Assembly: GCF_017498545.1 (NCBI RefSeq)
Contig: NZ_CP071793.1
Coordinates: forward strand, 5,419,001 to 5,483,000
Length of the DNA stretch: 64,000 bases
Source of the DNA: Sulfidibacter corallicola
Lineage (GTDB): Bacteria > Acidobacteriota > Holophagae > Acanthopleuribacterales > Acanthopleuribacteraceae
Direction: 5' to 3'
This document shows positions 53,983 through 62,691 of the stretch, one piece after another. Numbering within the stretch: the stretch's first letter is position 1; each line of letters starts with the position of its first letter. A program made the translations under genes and the position numbers. The notes under the pieces were generated by a model. The model saw only the letters and a list, made by a program, of their open reading frames with translations, was not told the origin of the DNA and ran no database searches.

Positions 53983-55623
53983 GTGAATTACTTTCTTCTA
54001 TTTATTACCTCATTGGTAACCACGCTGTTATTGGTCCCGCCTATCAAAAAATTGGCTCATGTGACGGGGGCCATTGACGAGCCCTGCGAACGCAAGGTCC
54101 ATAGCGGTCTCGTGCCCCGCATGGGCGGCCTGGCCATTTTTTTCGGCTTCATCCTCACTTACTTCGTGTACCTCAACCAAAGTCAAGAATACCGCGGCAT
54201 CCTGATCGGAATGGTCGTAGTGGTGCTGATCGGCATCATCGACGACAGTATCGGGCTGGAACCCAAGCTCAAACTCTTGGGCCAGGTGGTGGCCGCCATG
54301 GCCGCCATGGTCATGAGCGGGGTCAACATCAACGTGCTCGGCGGGGTTCTCGGTTCGAATTTCGATCTCGGCATGCTCTCCTGGCCGTTGACGCTGTTGT
54401 GGATCGTGGGGATCACGAACGCCATCAACCTCAGCGACGGGTTGGATGGCCTGGCCGGCGGCATCTCGTTGATCGCCTTTTCCAGTTTCGGGTTCCTGGC
54501 CTATTACCGCGAAGATTATTTCGTGTTTTCACTCTGCCTCGTGCTGGCCGGGTGCATTCTGGGTTTTTTGAAATACAACACCCATCCCGCCGAAATCTTC
54601 ATGGGCGATACCGGTTCCCTTTTTCTCGGCTATTCCCTGGGCACCCTTTCCATTGCCGGCAATTTCAAGTCGCTGACCACCATTACCCTGATCACGCCGG
54701 TCCTGGTGCTGCTCATTCCCATCGCCGACACCCTGTGGGCCATCATTCGGCGGCTGTACGAGGGACGTAGCCCGTTCAGTGCCGATAAGAAGCACTTTCA
54801 CCATACCCTGCTCAAGACCGGCATGAACCACTCGCAAACGGTCAGCGTGATCTACGGGCTTTCGACCGCGCTGAGTGCCTGTGCCGTGGCCCTGGCGCTT
54901 TCCAGCAAGCTGCGCTACCTGCTGTTGCCGATGGTCCTGATGGGGGTGATCGCCCTGTTCGCCCAGGTTTCGGGCGCCGTGAATTTTTCCCACCTGACCA
55001 CCCGCCTCTTCAACAAGCTGGACCATTGGTTCTCGTTCGAATCTCAATCGTTCCTTTCCAAGGCCTCGCTGCGCATGTTGCTGATCGGCACCACCATCTA
55101 CTCGATCTGTTTTCTGGTGTCCCTGCCGCTGGTGCCGACCAACCTGCTGTTCATCGCTTCCACCACGGTGGTGCTGCTTTTGTTTCTCGCGGCGACCGGC
55201 GGCGAGAACGGACGCAGTTACATGCTGTTCAGCCTCTTTTTTCTGGCCGCCGCGATCGCCCTGGTTATCAGCCACACGATCGAAGCCGATCGCCGGCTGT
55301 TGGGGGTCAACATGGCGACCCTCGAGACCATCGCCTTTTGGTTCATGGTGACCGGCGTTTTCGGAAAGATCATTTTCAAGAAGACGCCCGAAATCGTGCT
55401 GAGCACGCCGCTCGAGTTCTTCGTGTTCCTGGTGTTGATCTCCATCGCCATCGTGCCCGAGGAATTCCGCAGCCAGTACAATCTGGTTCACCACACTTTG
55501 CGCACATTCTTCCTTTTCCTGAGTTTCAAGATCATCGCGTTGACCAGCTTCCGCAAGGAGCACTCGACCGCTTCGGTCATTTTGTCGAGCCTCGTGTTCG
55601 TGGTGTTCAGCACGCTGCTTTGA
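53983..55623 (+). CDS. WecA-type undecaprenyl-phosphate sugar-1-phosphate transferase with extra membrane domain
   Basis: 546 residues from a GTG with GGAGG five bases upstream; the longer frame is not better. The first 330 residues match polyprenyl-phosphate hexosamine-1-phosphate transferases: DEPCERKVHSGLVPRMGGLA, IGIIDDSIGLEPKLKLLGQ, INLSDGLDGLAGGIS, MGDTGSLFLGYSLG and the KKHFHHTLL loop with the family's His cluster. It would start a lipid-linked glycan by moving GlcNAc-1-P or a similar unit. About 200 C-terminal residues form further membrane helices not found in WecA; WecA of E. coli is about 367 residues. This extension also occurs in some TagO-like proteins. Confidence 0.9.
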   Translation: MNYFLLFITSLVTTLLLVPPIKKLAHVTGAIDEPCERKVHSGLVPRMGGLAIFFGFILTYFVYLNQSQEYRGILIGMVVVVLIGIIDDSIGLEPKLKLLGQVVAAMAAMVMSGVNINVLGGVLGSNFDLGMLSWPLTLLWIVGITNAINLSDGLDGLAGGISLIAFSSFGFLAYYREDYFVFSLCLVLAGCILGFLKYNTHPAEIFMGDTGSLFLGYSLGTLSIAGNFKSLTTITLITPVLVLLIPIADTLWAIIRRLYEGRSPFSADKKHFHHTLLKTGMNHSQTVSVIYGLSTALSACAVALALSSKLRYLLLPMVLMGVIALFAQVSGAVNFSHLTTRLFNKLDHWFSFESQSFLSKASLRMLLIGTTIYSICFLVSLPLVPTNLLFIASTTVVLLLFLAATGGENGRSYMLFSLFFLAAAIALVISHTIEADRRLLGVNMATLETIAFWFMVTGVFGKIIFKKTPEIVLSTPLEFFVFLVLISIAIVPEEFRSQYNLVHHTLRTFFLFLSFKIIALTSFRKEHSTASVILSSLVFVVFSTLL

Positions 55624-55744
55624 GCTGCTTCGCCGAAGGGCGAGAGCCGGGGTCCCCGCATCTCACGAGCGGTGTGTGCGGGGCCGTCGAGACCTGTGGT
55701 GCCCTCGGTTTTCGGGTGGCGTGTCACTCGTGGCTGTGACAGTT

Positions 55745-56359
55745 TCACGAATCGGCGAGTGTATCGCGCATGCGTTCCAGTTCCTCGGGCGTGTTGACAC
55801 CGCGAAAGGCCCACATCAAGTGGTCGGGTATTACCGGTTCAAACCGCTCCGACGGCGGTAACGACCGTATGAGCGATCGTTTTCCCTGTTGCCAGGCCCG
55901 CTCCAAAAACGGTTTGACCGCGCGAGGGTAGAAGGCGGCCAGCGGTTCTCCCAGGTCGCGCTCGGGGAAGCGGGGCCAGACCGCCGTTTCGGGGCGGGGT
56001 CTCTGGTGAACCTGGTCGCAAAGCCAATCCAGTGCGGATCCATTCATCGCGTACAGATCGGTGGCCAGTACCAGGTACCCGGCCGCGTCGTGGGCGTCCA
56101 TCAAGCCCAGCAATCCCGAAAGGGGGCCTCCGCGGGCCTCGCGATCGGCGATACATCGAAGGTTGGCGAAGGCGTCACCGTCGCTGGGGGCCTCGCCGAC
56201 AAATACCGCGGGCGCATCCAGTACAGCCGCGACCTGGTCCCCGAGGTAGAGGGCGAGCGGGCGTCCCTGCCGTTCGAGCAGGCACTTGGCTACACCCATG
56301 CGGCGCGACGCACCGCCGATGAACACGGCGCCGATCCAAGGCGAATGCCGATCGTTCAC
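55745..56359 (-). CDS. molybdenum cofactor guanylyltransferase-like protein
   Basis: 204 residues from GTG with GGAGG upstream. The nucleotidyltransferase start FIGGASRRMGVAKCLLER fits MobA (usual LxGGxSxRMGxxK), with GPLSGLLGLMDAH and VLATDLYAMN as further markers and FRGVNTPEELERM at the end. MobA adds GMP to molybdopterin. The Gly-rich loop starts with Phe-Ile rather than Leu-Ala, and no other molybdenum gene is nearby, so a related sugar-phosphate nucleotidyltransferase is a small possibility. Confidence 0.82.
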   Translation of the reverse strand: MNDRHSPWIGAVFIGGASRRMGVAKCLLERQGRPLALYLGDQVAAVLDAPAVFVGEAPSDGDAFANLRCIADREARGGPLSGLLGLMDAHDAAGYLVLATDLYAMNGSALDWLCDQVHQRPRPETAVWPRFPERDLGEPLAAFYPRAVKPFLERAWQQGKRSLIRSLPPSERFEPVIPDHLMWAFRGVNTPEELERMRDTLADS

Positions 56360-56744
56360 GTGTAAACCTCCTAGTGAAAGAGCCTTTCACCGCCCAATCT
56401 AGCGGATCCGGTCCGAAACCCCAAGCGTGCCGGCCTGCACCGCCGCGACGGGGTGACCCGCAGCGGCCGGCACCCGGGTTATGGGGTTAGTCATTCGGTC
56501 GTGTGGGCCTCCGGGTCAACGTGACCGGAACAGTTCATCCAAGCTTCAGGGCGTGTTATGCTTTTCGGCCTTGGACCGCAGCGAATCGTTCGATTTTTGG
56601 TGCCCACCGCGGCGTGACCGCGGACGTCGGACACGGAACACCGACCACAGCCATCCACGACCCGACGGGGGTCGGGGACGGGCACCGAATCTCGGGATCA
56701 CTTCGCCAGGGAGAGATGTTCGATTACGGGAGAAGGGAGACACC
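56360..56744. other. divergent promoter interval between mobA-like and SDR genes
   Basis: 385 bases. The SDR gene has GGGAGA just before its ATG. The plus-strand frame upstream of the SDR start is open from 56481 but reads as Arg/Pro-rich sequence with no signal. No promoter could be fixed. Confidence 0.4.
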
Positions 56745-57494
56745 ATGAAGGGGAACCACGTCTTGATTTCGGGGGGAAGTTCGGGGATTGGTTTGGCTCT
56801 GGCACGGCTGCTGGTCGCCGAGGGCGTTCAGGTCCATCTTGTCGGACGCGACGAGCGGCGCCTCGAGCATGCCTGCGCCGCCTTGGGCGATGCCGCTCAT
56901 GCCTATGTCGCCGACATGTCGCTCGAGTCCGACATCGAACGCCTGATCGCCGAGGTGTCCGCGCGTTGCGACGGGACCCTGGATGGATTGGTCGTCAACG
57001 CCGCCAAATACGGTTTTATCAACCTTTCCAAAATGAGCTCCTGCGAGCTGGATCAGTATTTCCGAACCAACGCCATCGGCCCTGTTTTGTTGGTGAACGG
57101 ATGCCTGGGTATGCTGAAGAAGGGGACCGGGAAATCGATCGTGATGGTGTCCTCGACCCTGGCCACCCGTCCGATTGCGGGTACCGGTGCCTACGCCGCC
57201 ACCAAGGCCGCGCTGAACAGCCTGGCCAAGAGTTACGCGCTGGAGCTGGCCGAGGACGGGATCCGCGTCAACGCCGTGTTGCCGGGCGTGGTCAACACCC
57301 CGATCCACGAGCCGCAGACTCCGAACGATCCGCCTCGGGAAGAAAAAATGGCGCAACTTGGGCCGATGCACCCCATCGGCCGGGTCGGTGAGGCGGAGGA
57401 AGTGGCCTCGATGATCCACTTCCTGTTGTCGGATCGGACGGGTTGGGTGACCGGTTCGCTGTTCTACGTGGATGGCGGCATCAGTCTGGTCTAG
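56745..57494 (+). CDS. short-chain dehydrogenase/reductase
   Basis: 249 residues. The classical SDR fold has the cofactor loop SGGSSGIGLALARLLV, an NAA instead of NAG motif (VVNAAKYGF), the catalytic Ser in MVSSTLAT and Tyr-x3-Lys in AYAATKAAL, and a closing GSLFYVDGGISLV. The Arg after the second strand (GRDERR) favours NADP. The substrate is unknown; fatty-acid or sugar ketoreductases share this pattern. It is followed on the same strand by the PTPS-like and Maf genes. Confidence 0.88.
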   Translation: MKGNHVLISGGSSGIGLALARLLVAEGVQVHLVGRDERRLEHACAALGDAAHAYVADMSLESDIERLIAEVSARCDGTLDGLVVNAAKYGFINLSKMSSCELDQYFRTNAIGPVLLVNGCLGMLKKGTGKSIVMVSSTLATRPIAGTGAYAATKAALNSLAKSYALELAEDGIRVNAVLPGVVNTPIHEPQTPNDPPREEKMAQLGPMHPIGRVGEAEEVASMIHFLLSDRTGWVTGSLFYVDGGISLV

Positions 57495-57597
57495 CCCTGC
57501 TCGCTCGTTCTGCCAAACGCCCGACCGGGCGGGCTCCATTACTCCCGGATGCACGGCGCACGACGCCCTTCCGGAAATCCCGTTCAGGAGTCTCGAT

Positions 57598-58002
57598 GTG
57601 TCCACCGTCTATTTTTGTCGCAGTGTTCAATTTCGGGCCGTCCACCACTATCGCCTGCCCGAGCTGACCCTGGCCGAGAACCGCCGGCGATTCGGCCCCG
57701 CGGCCGAACCGCACGAGCACCTGTGGACCTTGACGCTTTGGTTGACCGGACCGATGGAGCCGGGAACCGGTATGATCGTCGACCTCGTACAAGTGGACGA
57801 AATTCTCGAAGCGGAAGTGGTGGCCCGTTTCCACAACCAACACCTCAATCGGGTGGATCCCTTTTTCGAGTCCCATCAGCCCAGTACCGAGACGCTCGCC
57901 CTCTATTTCGCCGAGCGCCTGGTTCCGCGATTCGCGCCGGTTCGGTTGGCGCGGCTCCGAATCGCCGAAACCGATGATCTATTTGCGGAGTGGTACGCAT
58001 GA
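57598..58002 (+). CDS. 6-pyruvoyl-tetrahydropterin synthase/QueD-like protein
   Basis: 134 residues from a GTG with CAGGAG seven bases upstream; the overlapping ATG at 57596 is out of frame. The fold is suggested by the His pair in FRAVHHYRLPE, the second His site PHEHLWTLTLWL, TGMIVDLVQVDEIL and HNQHLNRVDPF. The third zinc His and the usual Cys before the 'HGH' site are replaced: the family reads C..(P)HGHNY, this protein reads AAEPHEHLW. STETLALYFAERL gives the conserved Glu. It may catalyse a different pterin reaction or none. It overlaps the Maf gene by four bases. Confidence 0.7.
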   Translation: MSTVYFCRSVQFRAVHHYRLPELTLAENRRRFGPAAEPHEHLWTLTLWLTGPMEPGTGMIVDLVQVDEILEAEVVARFHNQHLNRVDPFFESHQPSTETLALYFAERLVPRFAPVRLARLRIAETDDLFAEWYA

Positions 58003-58622
58003 AAGAAGGAATGGAAAACCGGTCGTTGCCCTGTATCGTTCTGGCGACCGGCAGCAGTTACAAGATCGCGCTGTTCGAGCGGCTCGGATTGCCGTTCACC
58101 TCCTGTTCTCCGGACTACGAGGAGATCATCCCGCCGGGTCGCGCGCCGGAGCACGTGGCGCGGGAGCTGGCCGAAGGCAAGGCGCGCTCCCTGGTCGAGG
58201 CCTTTCCCGACCACCTCATCATCGGTGCCGACCAGGTTCTGGCCCTGGGTTCCGAGATCTTCCAGAAACCCCTGACCACCGAACGCGCGGTGGCCCAGCT
58301 CATGCGGTTGGGTGGCAAGACCCACTTCCTGCATACCGCGGTTTGCCTGCTGAATACGCGGGTCGGCGAAAACGACCGTGCCAGGCATCTGATGGTTTCC
58401 TCCGCGATCACCTTCTACGACGATCTCGACGGGTCCGTGCTGTACCGGTTGGTGAAGGCCGACGCCAGTCAGGATTGCGTTGGCGGTTACAAATTCGAAT
58501 CACGCGGGATTCAGTTGATGAAGTGCGTGGAAACCTCGGATACCAACGCCATTGTGGGCCTGCCGCTTTTGGGCCTGGTGGGGGAATTGCGGGATCTCGG
58601 ATACTTTGACGAACCCCTATGA
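57999..58622 (+). CDS. Maf-like nucleotide pyrophosphatase
   Basis: 207 residues from ATG at 57999, which overlaps the upstream stop (ATGA); an ATG twelve bases later follows AGAAGGA and is an alternative. Maf proteins hydrolyse non-canonical or canonical nucleoside triphosphates to monophosphates. Motifs: LATGSSYKIALFERLGLPF (the SxxR site reads SSYK), VARELAEGKARSLVE, GADQVLAL, QKPLTT and CVGGYKFESRGIQLM. The Lys replaces the usual Arg in the first motif, as in the YceF branch. Last gene of a possible three-gene transcript. Confidence 0.88.
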   Translation: MKEGMENRSLPCIVLATGSSYKIALFERLGLPFTSCSPDYEEIIPPGRAPEHVARELAEGKARSLVEAFPDHLIIGADQVLALGSEIFQKPLTTERAVAQLMRLGGKTHFLHTAVCLLNTRVGENDRARHLMVSSAITFYDDLDGSVLYRLVKADASQDCVGGYKFESRGIQLMKCVETSDTNAIVGLPLLGLVGELRDLGYFDEPL

Positions 58623-59400
58623 AAAGGTTGGTGAGAAAGTCAAGAAATATCTAATGAAAAGTCACCCCGTGACCGAAGGAAGAACCAGGTTATGTGGAAG
58701 AAAAGCAGTTCGAGGCATTTCCGACGCATCGCGGTGAACATCGGTCTCCAGTCGATGTCGTTGGAATGGTTTGATGGCTTCTCTTGTTGAGGCCATAGCG
58801 GGAGGCAGGCATTGATAACCCGAGTGAACCCGCGTTCTCCTACCAGGTATTCTCGTGTTTTTGGATGTCAACCGGGTGAATTTTCGCCCTTTCCTCACGA
58901 TCGAGGCTCTCCTCCACTTGTCAAATCCGATGCGTCACACTAAGATGGTGTATGATGCGGGAGTCACTCGTTCTCTGATGCGATTTCCTTTTTTGTGAAA
59001 CGGCTAGCCTAATTCAGAGCGATACCCCGGCTTGAGTGCAAGCAGACTTGGTTCCCAGAGTAACTGATTTCATGAAATCCCAATGGGAGATTTGAGTTCT
59101 CTTTTCAACCAGCCGATAGAGTCCCAAAAGTTAAAGGCGCGCTTAATCCTGATGTTTTTTTTACACGGCCAGCACCCTACCCGATACTCACATCCCGTCA
59201 GGTTAGAAAAGAGACCCATTTGTTTCCATTTTCCAGAGAAAAGACCCAATACCTTTCGTGGATTCCCTACATGAATTCAAGCTATATCCATTCCTCACCA
59301 AGGATGGCCATGGGGATTTCCCCAACCCCCGCGAACCCGAGCGTTCCGCGGCTTAGTTAGTGTCTGGCTCGGTCGAAGTCAGTATGCGCTTAATGGCGAG
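58623..59400. other. 778-base gene-poor leader region upstream of rpoD
   Basis: The longest gene-free stretch, with lower GC than its neighbours. It carries a candidate promoter (58918-58946) and a transcript leader of about 450 bases before the rpoD start. Short frames (for example 59083-59274) have no ribosome site and no recognisable content. No tRNA, attL-like duplication or riboswitch was recognised, although the length would allow a regulatory RNA. Confidence 0.6.
58918..58946 (+). promoter_or_regulatory. candidate promoter upstream of rpoD
   Basis: TTGTCA (58918-58923), a 17-base spacer and TAAGAT (58941-58946), both close to sigma70 consensus. It faces rpoD 455 bases downstream. Confidence 0.5.
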
Positions 59401-61155
59401 GTGAACATTTTGAAAGAAGATTTGCCCAAAGAATTTAATGACCTTTTGGAGGTCGGCAAAGAAAAAGGTTATCTCACTTATGATGAAATAAACGAGTCTT
59501 TGCCGGACGACATGGCCACCCCGGAAGAGCTGGACGACCTGTTCCAGGCCATGGCCAACCTCGGTGTCGAGCTCATCGACGACGCCGGAAAGCTCAGTAT
59601 CAATGAAGAGGGCGGTGAAAACCGCAAGTCCAACTCGAACCAATTGCAATCTCGCCCCGACGAAATGTTCGACATCAGCGGTGAGAACAAGCGCGACGAA
59701 TCGGGTTTCGAGATCGATTTGTCGCCCAGCGCTTTGGAGCGTACCAACGACCCGGTTCGAATGTACCTGAAGGAAATGGGCAACGTTCCCCTGTTGACTC
59801 GGGAAAAAGAGGTATTCCTCTCCAAGAAGATCGAGCGCGGTAAAAAGATTACTTTCAAGGCCTTGTCCCGGTTTCGCTTTCTGGTGCCCGAAATTCTCGA
59901 CATGGCGCGCAAGCTCCAGAGCGCACCCGAGGACCTGAAAGGCACGGTCGATATTCCGGAGCAGGAAGACGAGGACAGCGGCAAGACCCGCAAACTGATG
60001 ATGGAGCTGTTTTCCAAGCTCGAAGACAGTGAAAGCGAAGTCGCTGCGGAAGAAGTCAAGCTATCCGGTATGAAGGACCAGAAGAGCGACGGCTACCGCC
60101 ACCAGGCGCGCATCGTGGTACGCAAGCGCATCGAAACCGCGCGGATGATTCGCCTGATTCCGTTCAGCCAGAAAGAGCTGGGTCATCTCATCGAAATGGC
60201 CGCGCGATACTACAATTCGATCATGACCTACGAACACAAGTTGAAGCGCATCGCCTCCAAAATGGAGAAGCCCGCTTTCCAAAGCCAGCGTGACGAACTG
60301 GAAAAGGACCGTCAGGATGCGATGATGGCTCTGGCTCTGATCGAAGGTGAGTTGGGTGCCACGGTCGAGCGCTTCAAGCTCAATTATTCCAAGATGCGCA
60401 AGGGCGAGTTCGAAACCGAAGAAGCCAAGCGCCAGTTGATCGAAGCCAACCTCCGTTTGGTCGTCTCGATCGCCAAGAAATACACCAACCGCGGTCTTCA
60501 GTTCCTGGACCTGATTCAGGAAGGCAACATCGGCCTGATGAAGGCCGTCGACAAGTTCGAATATCGTCGCGGCTACAAATTCTCCACCTACGCCACTTGG
60601 TGGATCCGCCAGGCGATCACCCGTGCCATTGCCGATCAGGCCCGCACCATCCGTATCCCGGTGCACATGATCGAAACGATCAACAAGCTGATCCGCACCT
60701 CGCGTGCGTTGGTCCAGGAGATCGGTCACGAACCGACTCCCGAGGAAATCGCCGAAAAGATGGACATGCCCGTGTCCAAGGTTCGCAAGATCATGAAGAT
60801 CGCGCAGGAGCCGATTTCCCTGGAAACGCCGATCGGCGAGGAAGAGGATTCGCATCTGGGCGATTTCATCGAAGACAGCAAGGTGGTGTCCCCGGTGGAG
60901 GCCGTGATCTCCAACAACCTGAAGGAACAGACCACCGACGTTCTCGAGTCACTCACTGCACGTGAAGAAAAAGTGTTGCGGTTGCGTTTCGGGGTCGGCG
61001 AAGAGAGCGAACACACCCTCGAAGAGGTGGGCCAGAAGTTCGCCGTCACGCGCGAGCGCATTCGTCAAATCGAATCCAAAGCGTTGCGGAAACTGCGTCA
61101 CCCATCGCGGAGCCGCAAGTTGAAGGCGTTTCTGGAAGGAAGTCGGTTCAGCTAA
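59401..61155 (+). CDS. rpoD: primary sigma factor RpoD
   Basis: 584 residues from GTG; a TTG nine bases later with AGGTG upstream is an alternative. Region 1.1 (residues 1-85) is acidic and helical. Region 1.2 reads NDPVRMYLKEMGNVPLLTRE. A non-conserved insert of about 150-200 residues follows. Regions 2.1-2.4 are standard: NLRLVVSIAKKYTNRGLQFL, DLIQEGNIGLMKAVDKFEYR and FSTYATWWIRQAITRAIADQ. Region 3 has RIPVHMIETINKL; region 4 has VLRLRFGVGEESEHTLEEVG and VTRERIRQIESKALRKLRHP. It is the housekeeping factor that recognises -35 TTGACA/-10 TATAAT promoters. A terminator follows 30 bases after the stop. Confidence 0.97.
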   Translation: MNILKEDLPKEFNDLLEVGKEKGYLTYDEINESLPDDMATPEELDDLFQAMANLGVELIDDAGKLSINEEGGENRKSNSNQLQSRPDEMFDISGENKRDESGFEIDLSPSALERTNDPVRMYLKEMGNVPLLTREKEVFLSKKIERGKKITFKALSRFRFLVPEILDMARKLQSAPEDLKGTVDIPEQEDEDSGKTRKLMMELFSKLEDSESEVAAEEVKLSGMKDQKSDGYRHQARIVVRKRIETARMIRLIPFSQKELGHLIEMAARYYNSIMTYEHKLKRIASKMEKPAFQSQRDELEKDRQDAMMALALIEGELGATVERFKLNYSKMRKGEFETEEAKRQLIEANLRLVVSIAKKYTNRGLQFLDLIQEGNIGLMKAVDKFEYRRGYKFSTYATWWIRQAITRAIADQARTIRIPVHMIETINKLIRTSRALVQEIGHEPTPEEIAEKMDMPVSKVRKIMKIAQEPISLETPIGEEEDSHLGDFIEDSKVVSPVEAVISNNLKEQTTDVLESLTAREEKVLRLRFGVGEESEHTLEEVGQKFAVTRERIRQIESKALRKLRHPSRSRKLKAFLEGSRFS

Positions 61156-61185
61156 GCGCGTGAAAACGCTAGAATGATCTCTTTC

Positions 61186-61211
61186 AAGCCCCCGCTCGTG
61201 CGGGGGCTTTT
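61186..61211 (+). terminator. rho-independent terminator after rpoD
   Basis: AAGCCCCCGC / GCGGGGGCTT stem, loop TCGT, followed by TT and a short T-run. Ends the rpoD transcript. Confidence 0.8.
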
Positions 61212-61300
61212 CCATATGGGCCCGCGGGCCGCCGTGCGGAAGCCGGCGTTCTCGCCAGGGACCCGTTGCGGAACCCACGATCTTCAGGAACGCACGTCTT

Positions 61301-62278
61301 ATGAACATCACGATATTGGGCGCCGGCCATGCGGTGCCCCGCCGAATGGTCACCAATGCCGAGTTGGAGCGACGCTGGTCCCTGCCCGAGGGCTGGATCG
61401 AGCGGCGGACCGGCATCAAACAGCGACCTTGGGTCGAGCCGGAAGAGGCCACCTCCGATTTGGCCGTGGCGGCCGGGTTGCGCGCGCTCGAACGGGCTGC
61501 CGTCGATCCCGCCGACATCGATCTGGTCATTCTTGCCACCAGCACGCCGGACCACCTGCTGCCGCCGACGGCGCCGCGCGTCGCCCATCTCATGGGCTGC
61601 GACCGTGCCGGAGCCTTCGATCTGACGGGGGCCTGTTGCGGGTTCCTGTTCGGCCTGAGCCAGGGGGAGAGTCACGTACGGGCCCGGGGCGGCAAGGTGC
61701 TGGTCATCGGTGCCAACGTCCTGAGTCGTCGGGTTCGACCCGAGGACCCCAACACGGGCAGTCTGTTCAGCGACGGCGCCGGTGCCGTGGTGCTGGGCCC
61801 GGTCGAACGCCAGGCCGGCCTGTGCGGTTACAGTTCGGGGTCGAACGGCGCGCTCTGGGATTCGGTCTACATCGCCGAGGGCGGTAGCCGCAGCCCTTTC
61901 GCCGCCGAAACGTTCGCCCGCGGAGGCCACCTGATGGACATGAAGAACGGTGGCGGCTTGTTTCGCGAGGCGGTCGGCGATATGGCCCGCGTCGGCATCG
62001 CGGCCCTGGATAAAGCGGAATGGTCCCGCGACGAGGTGGACTGGTGGGTTCCTCACCAGGCCAATGCGCGCATGATCGAGGAAGTCCGCAAGACCCTGTC
62101 GCTGCCGGAAACCAAGACGGTTCGCACCATCGAGCACTACGGCAACAGCTCCGCGGGAACGATTCCCATCGCGTTGTCGCTGTCTATGGAGGACGGCCGT
62201 TTGAATCCCGGCCATCGATTGCTGATGACGGCGGTCGGCGCCGGCATGCTCCGCATCGGAATCGCTTGGCGCCTGTGA
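61301..62278 (+). CDS. fabH: beta-ketoacyl-ACP synthase III
   Basis: 325 residues. It starts fatty acid synthesis by condensing acyl-CoA with malonyl-ACP. The Cys-His-Asn triad is intact: C112 in TGACCGFLFGL, H252 in WWVPHQANARM and N282 in HYGNSSAGTIPIAL. The Arg-rich loop for CoA (IERRTGIKQRPW) and the Gly-rich end GAGMLRIGIAWRL match. No fab or pls genes are adjacent in the window, and it could also act in a polyketide-like pathway; the plain triad and length favour FabH. Confidence 0.93.
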   Translation: MNITILGAGHAVPRRMVTNAELERRWSLPEGWIERRTGIKQRPWVEPEEATSDLAVAAGLRALERAAVDPADIDLVILATSTPDHLLPPTAPRVAHLMGCDRAGAFDLTGACCGFLFGLSQGESHVRARGGKVLVIGANVLSRRVRPEDPNTGSLFSDGAGAVVLGPVERQAGLCGYSSGSNGALWDSVYIAEGGSRSPFAAETFARGGHLMDMKNGGGLFREAVGDMARVGIAALDKAEWSRDEVDWWVPHQANARMIEEVRKTLSLPETKTVRTIEHYGNSSAGTIPIALSLSMEDGRLNPGHRLLMTAVGAGMLRIGIAWRL

Positions 62279-62691
62279 ACCGCCGTGGCTCGTTGGGCCT
62301 TTGTCAGGGTGGGTTTTCTTTCCTTTCGGCGATCCACGCACCCCTGCCGGTTGTGACCAAAGCGTGTTAGGTTACCACCTAAATTGAGCCATTCTTGGTG
62401 GCCCGCTCCGGTAGGCCGTCCCCACCAACGTGTTGGGCTGCAACAGCATGTGAAAATGCTCGACGTACCTTCCAAGTACGCCTCTGTTTTTCCCAAGCTA
62501 TTTCGCTCCAACATCTTGGTACATCGCATCCACCCGAATCGCCCACTTTAGGTTAGAATGTTGGGCTTGGTGTCGCAGGCGGCTTGTGAGGAAATCGTGC
62601 GAACCCCGCGCGTCAGTACCACGGCTCCCTGGGCTGGAACGGCCCTGCGCAACAATTTACACGCGGCAACCATAGGGGAACGGGAGCGATC
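62279..62691. other. gene-free interval with several inverted repeats upstream of purL
   Basis: 413 bases. TTGGTGG (62395-62401) pairs with CCACCAA (62422-62428). CGTAC (62464-62468) pairs with GTACG (62476-62480). CCAA-catc-TTGG lies at 62508-62519. Together they suggest a structured RNA or interspersed element. GGGAG just before the purL ATG is its ribosome site. Confidence 0.5.

Noticed and set aside
56481..56744. Upstream extension of the SDR gene
   Set aside because: The Rossmann motif starts right after the ATG at 56745, which has GGGAGA; the extension has no fold-like content.
59083..59274. 63-residue frame upstream of rpoD
   Set aside because: No ribosome site, no recognisable content and unlike the codon use of neighbouring genes.
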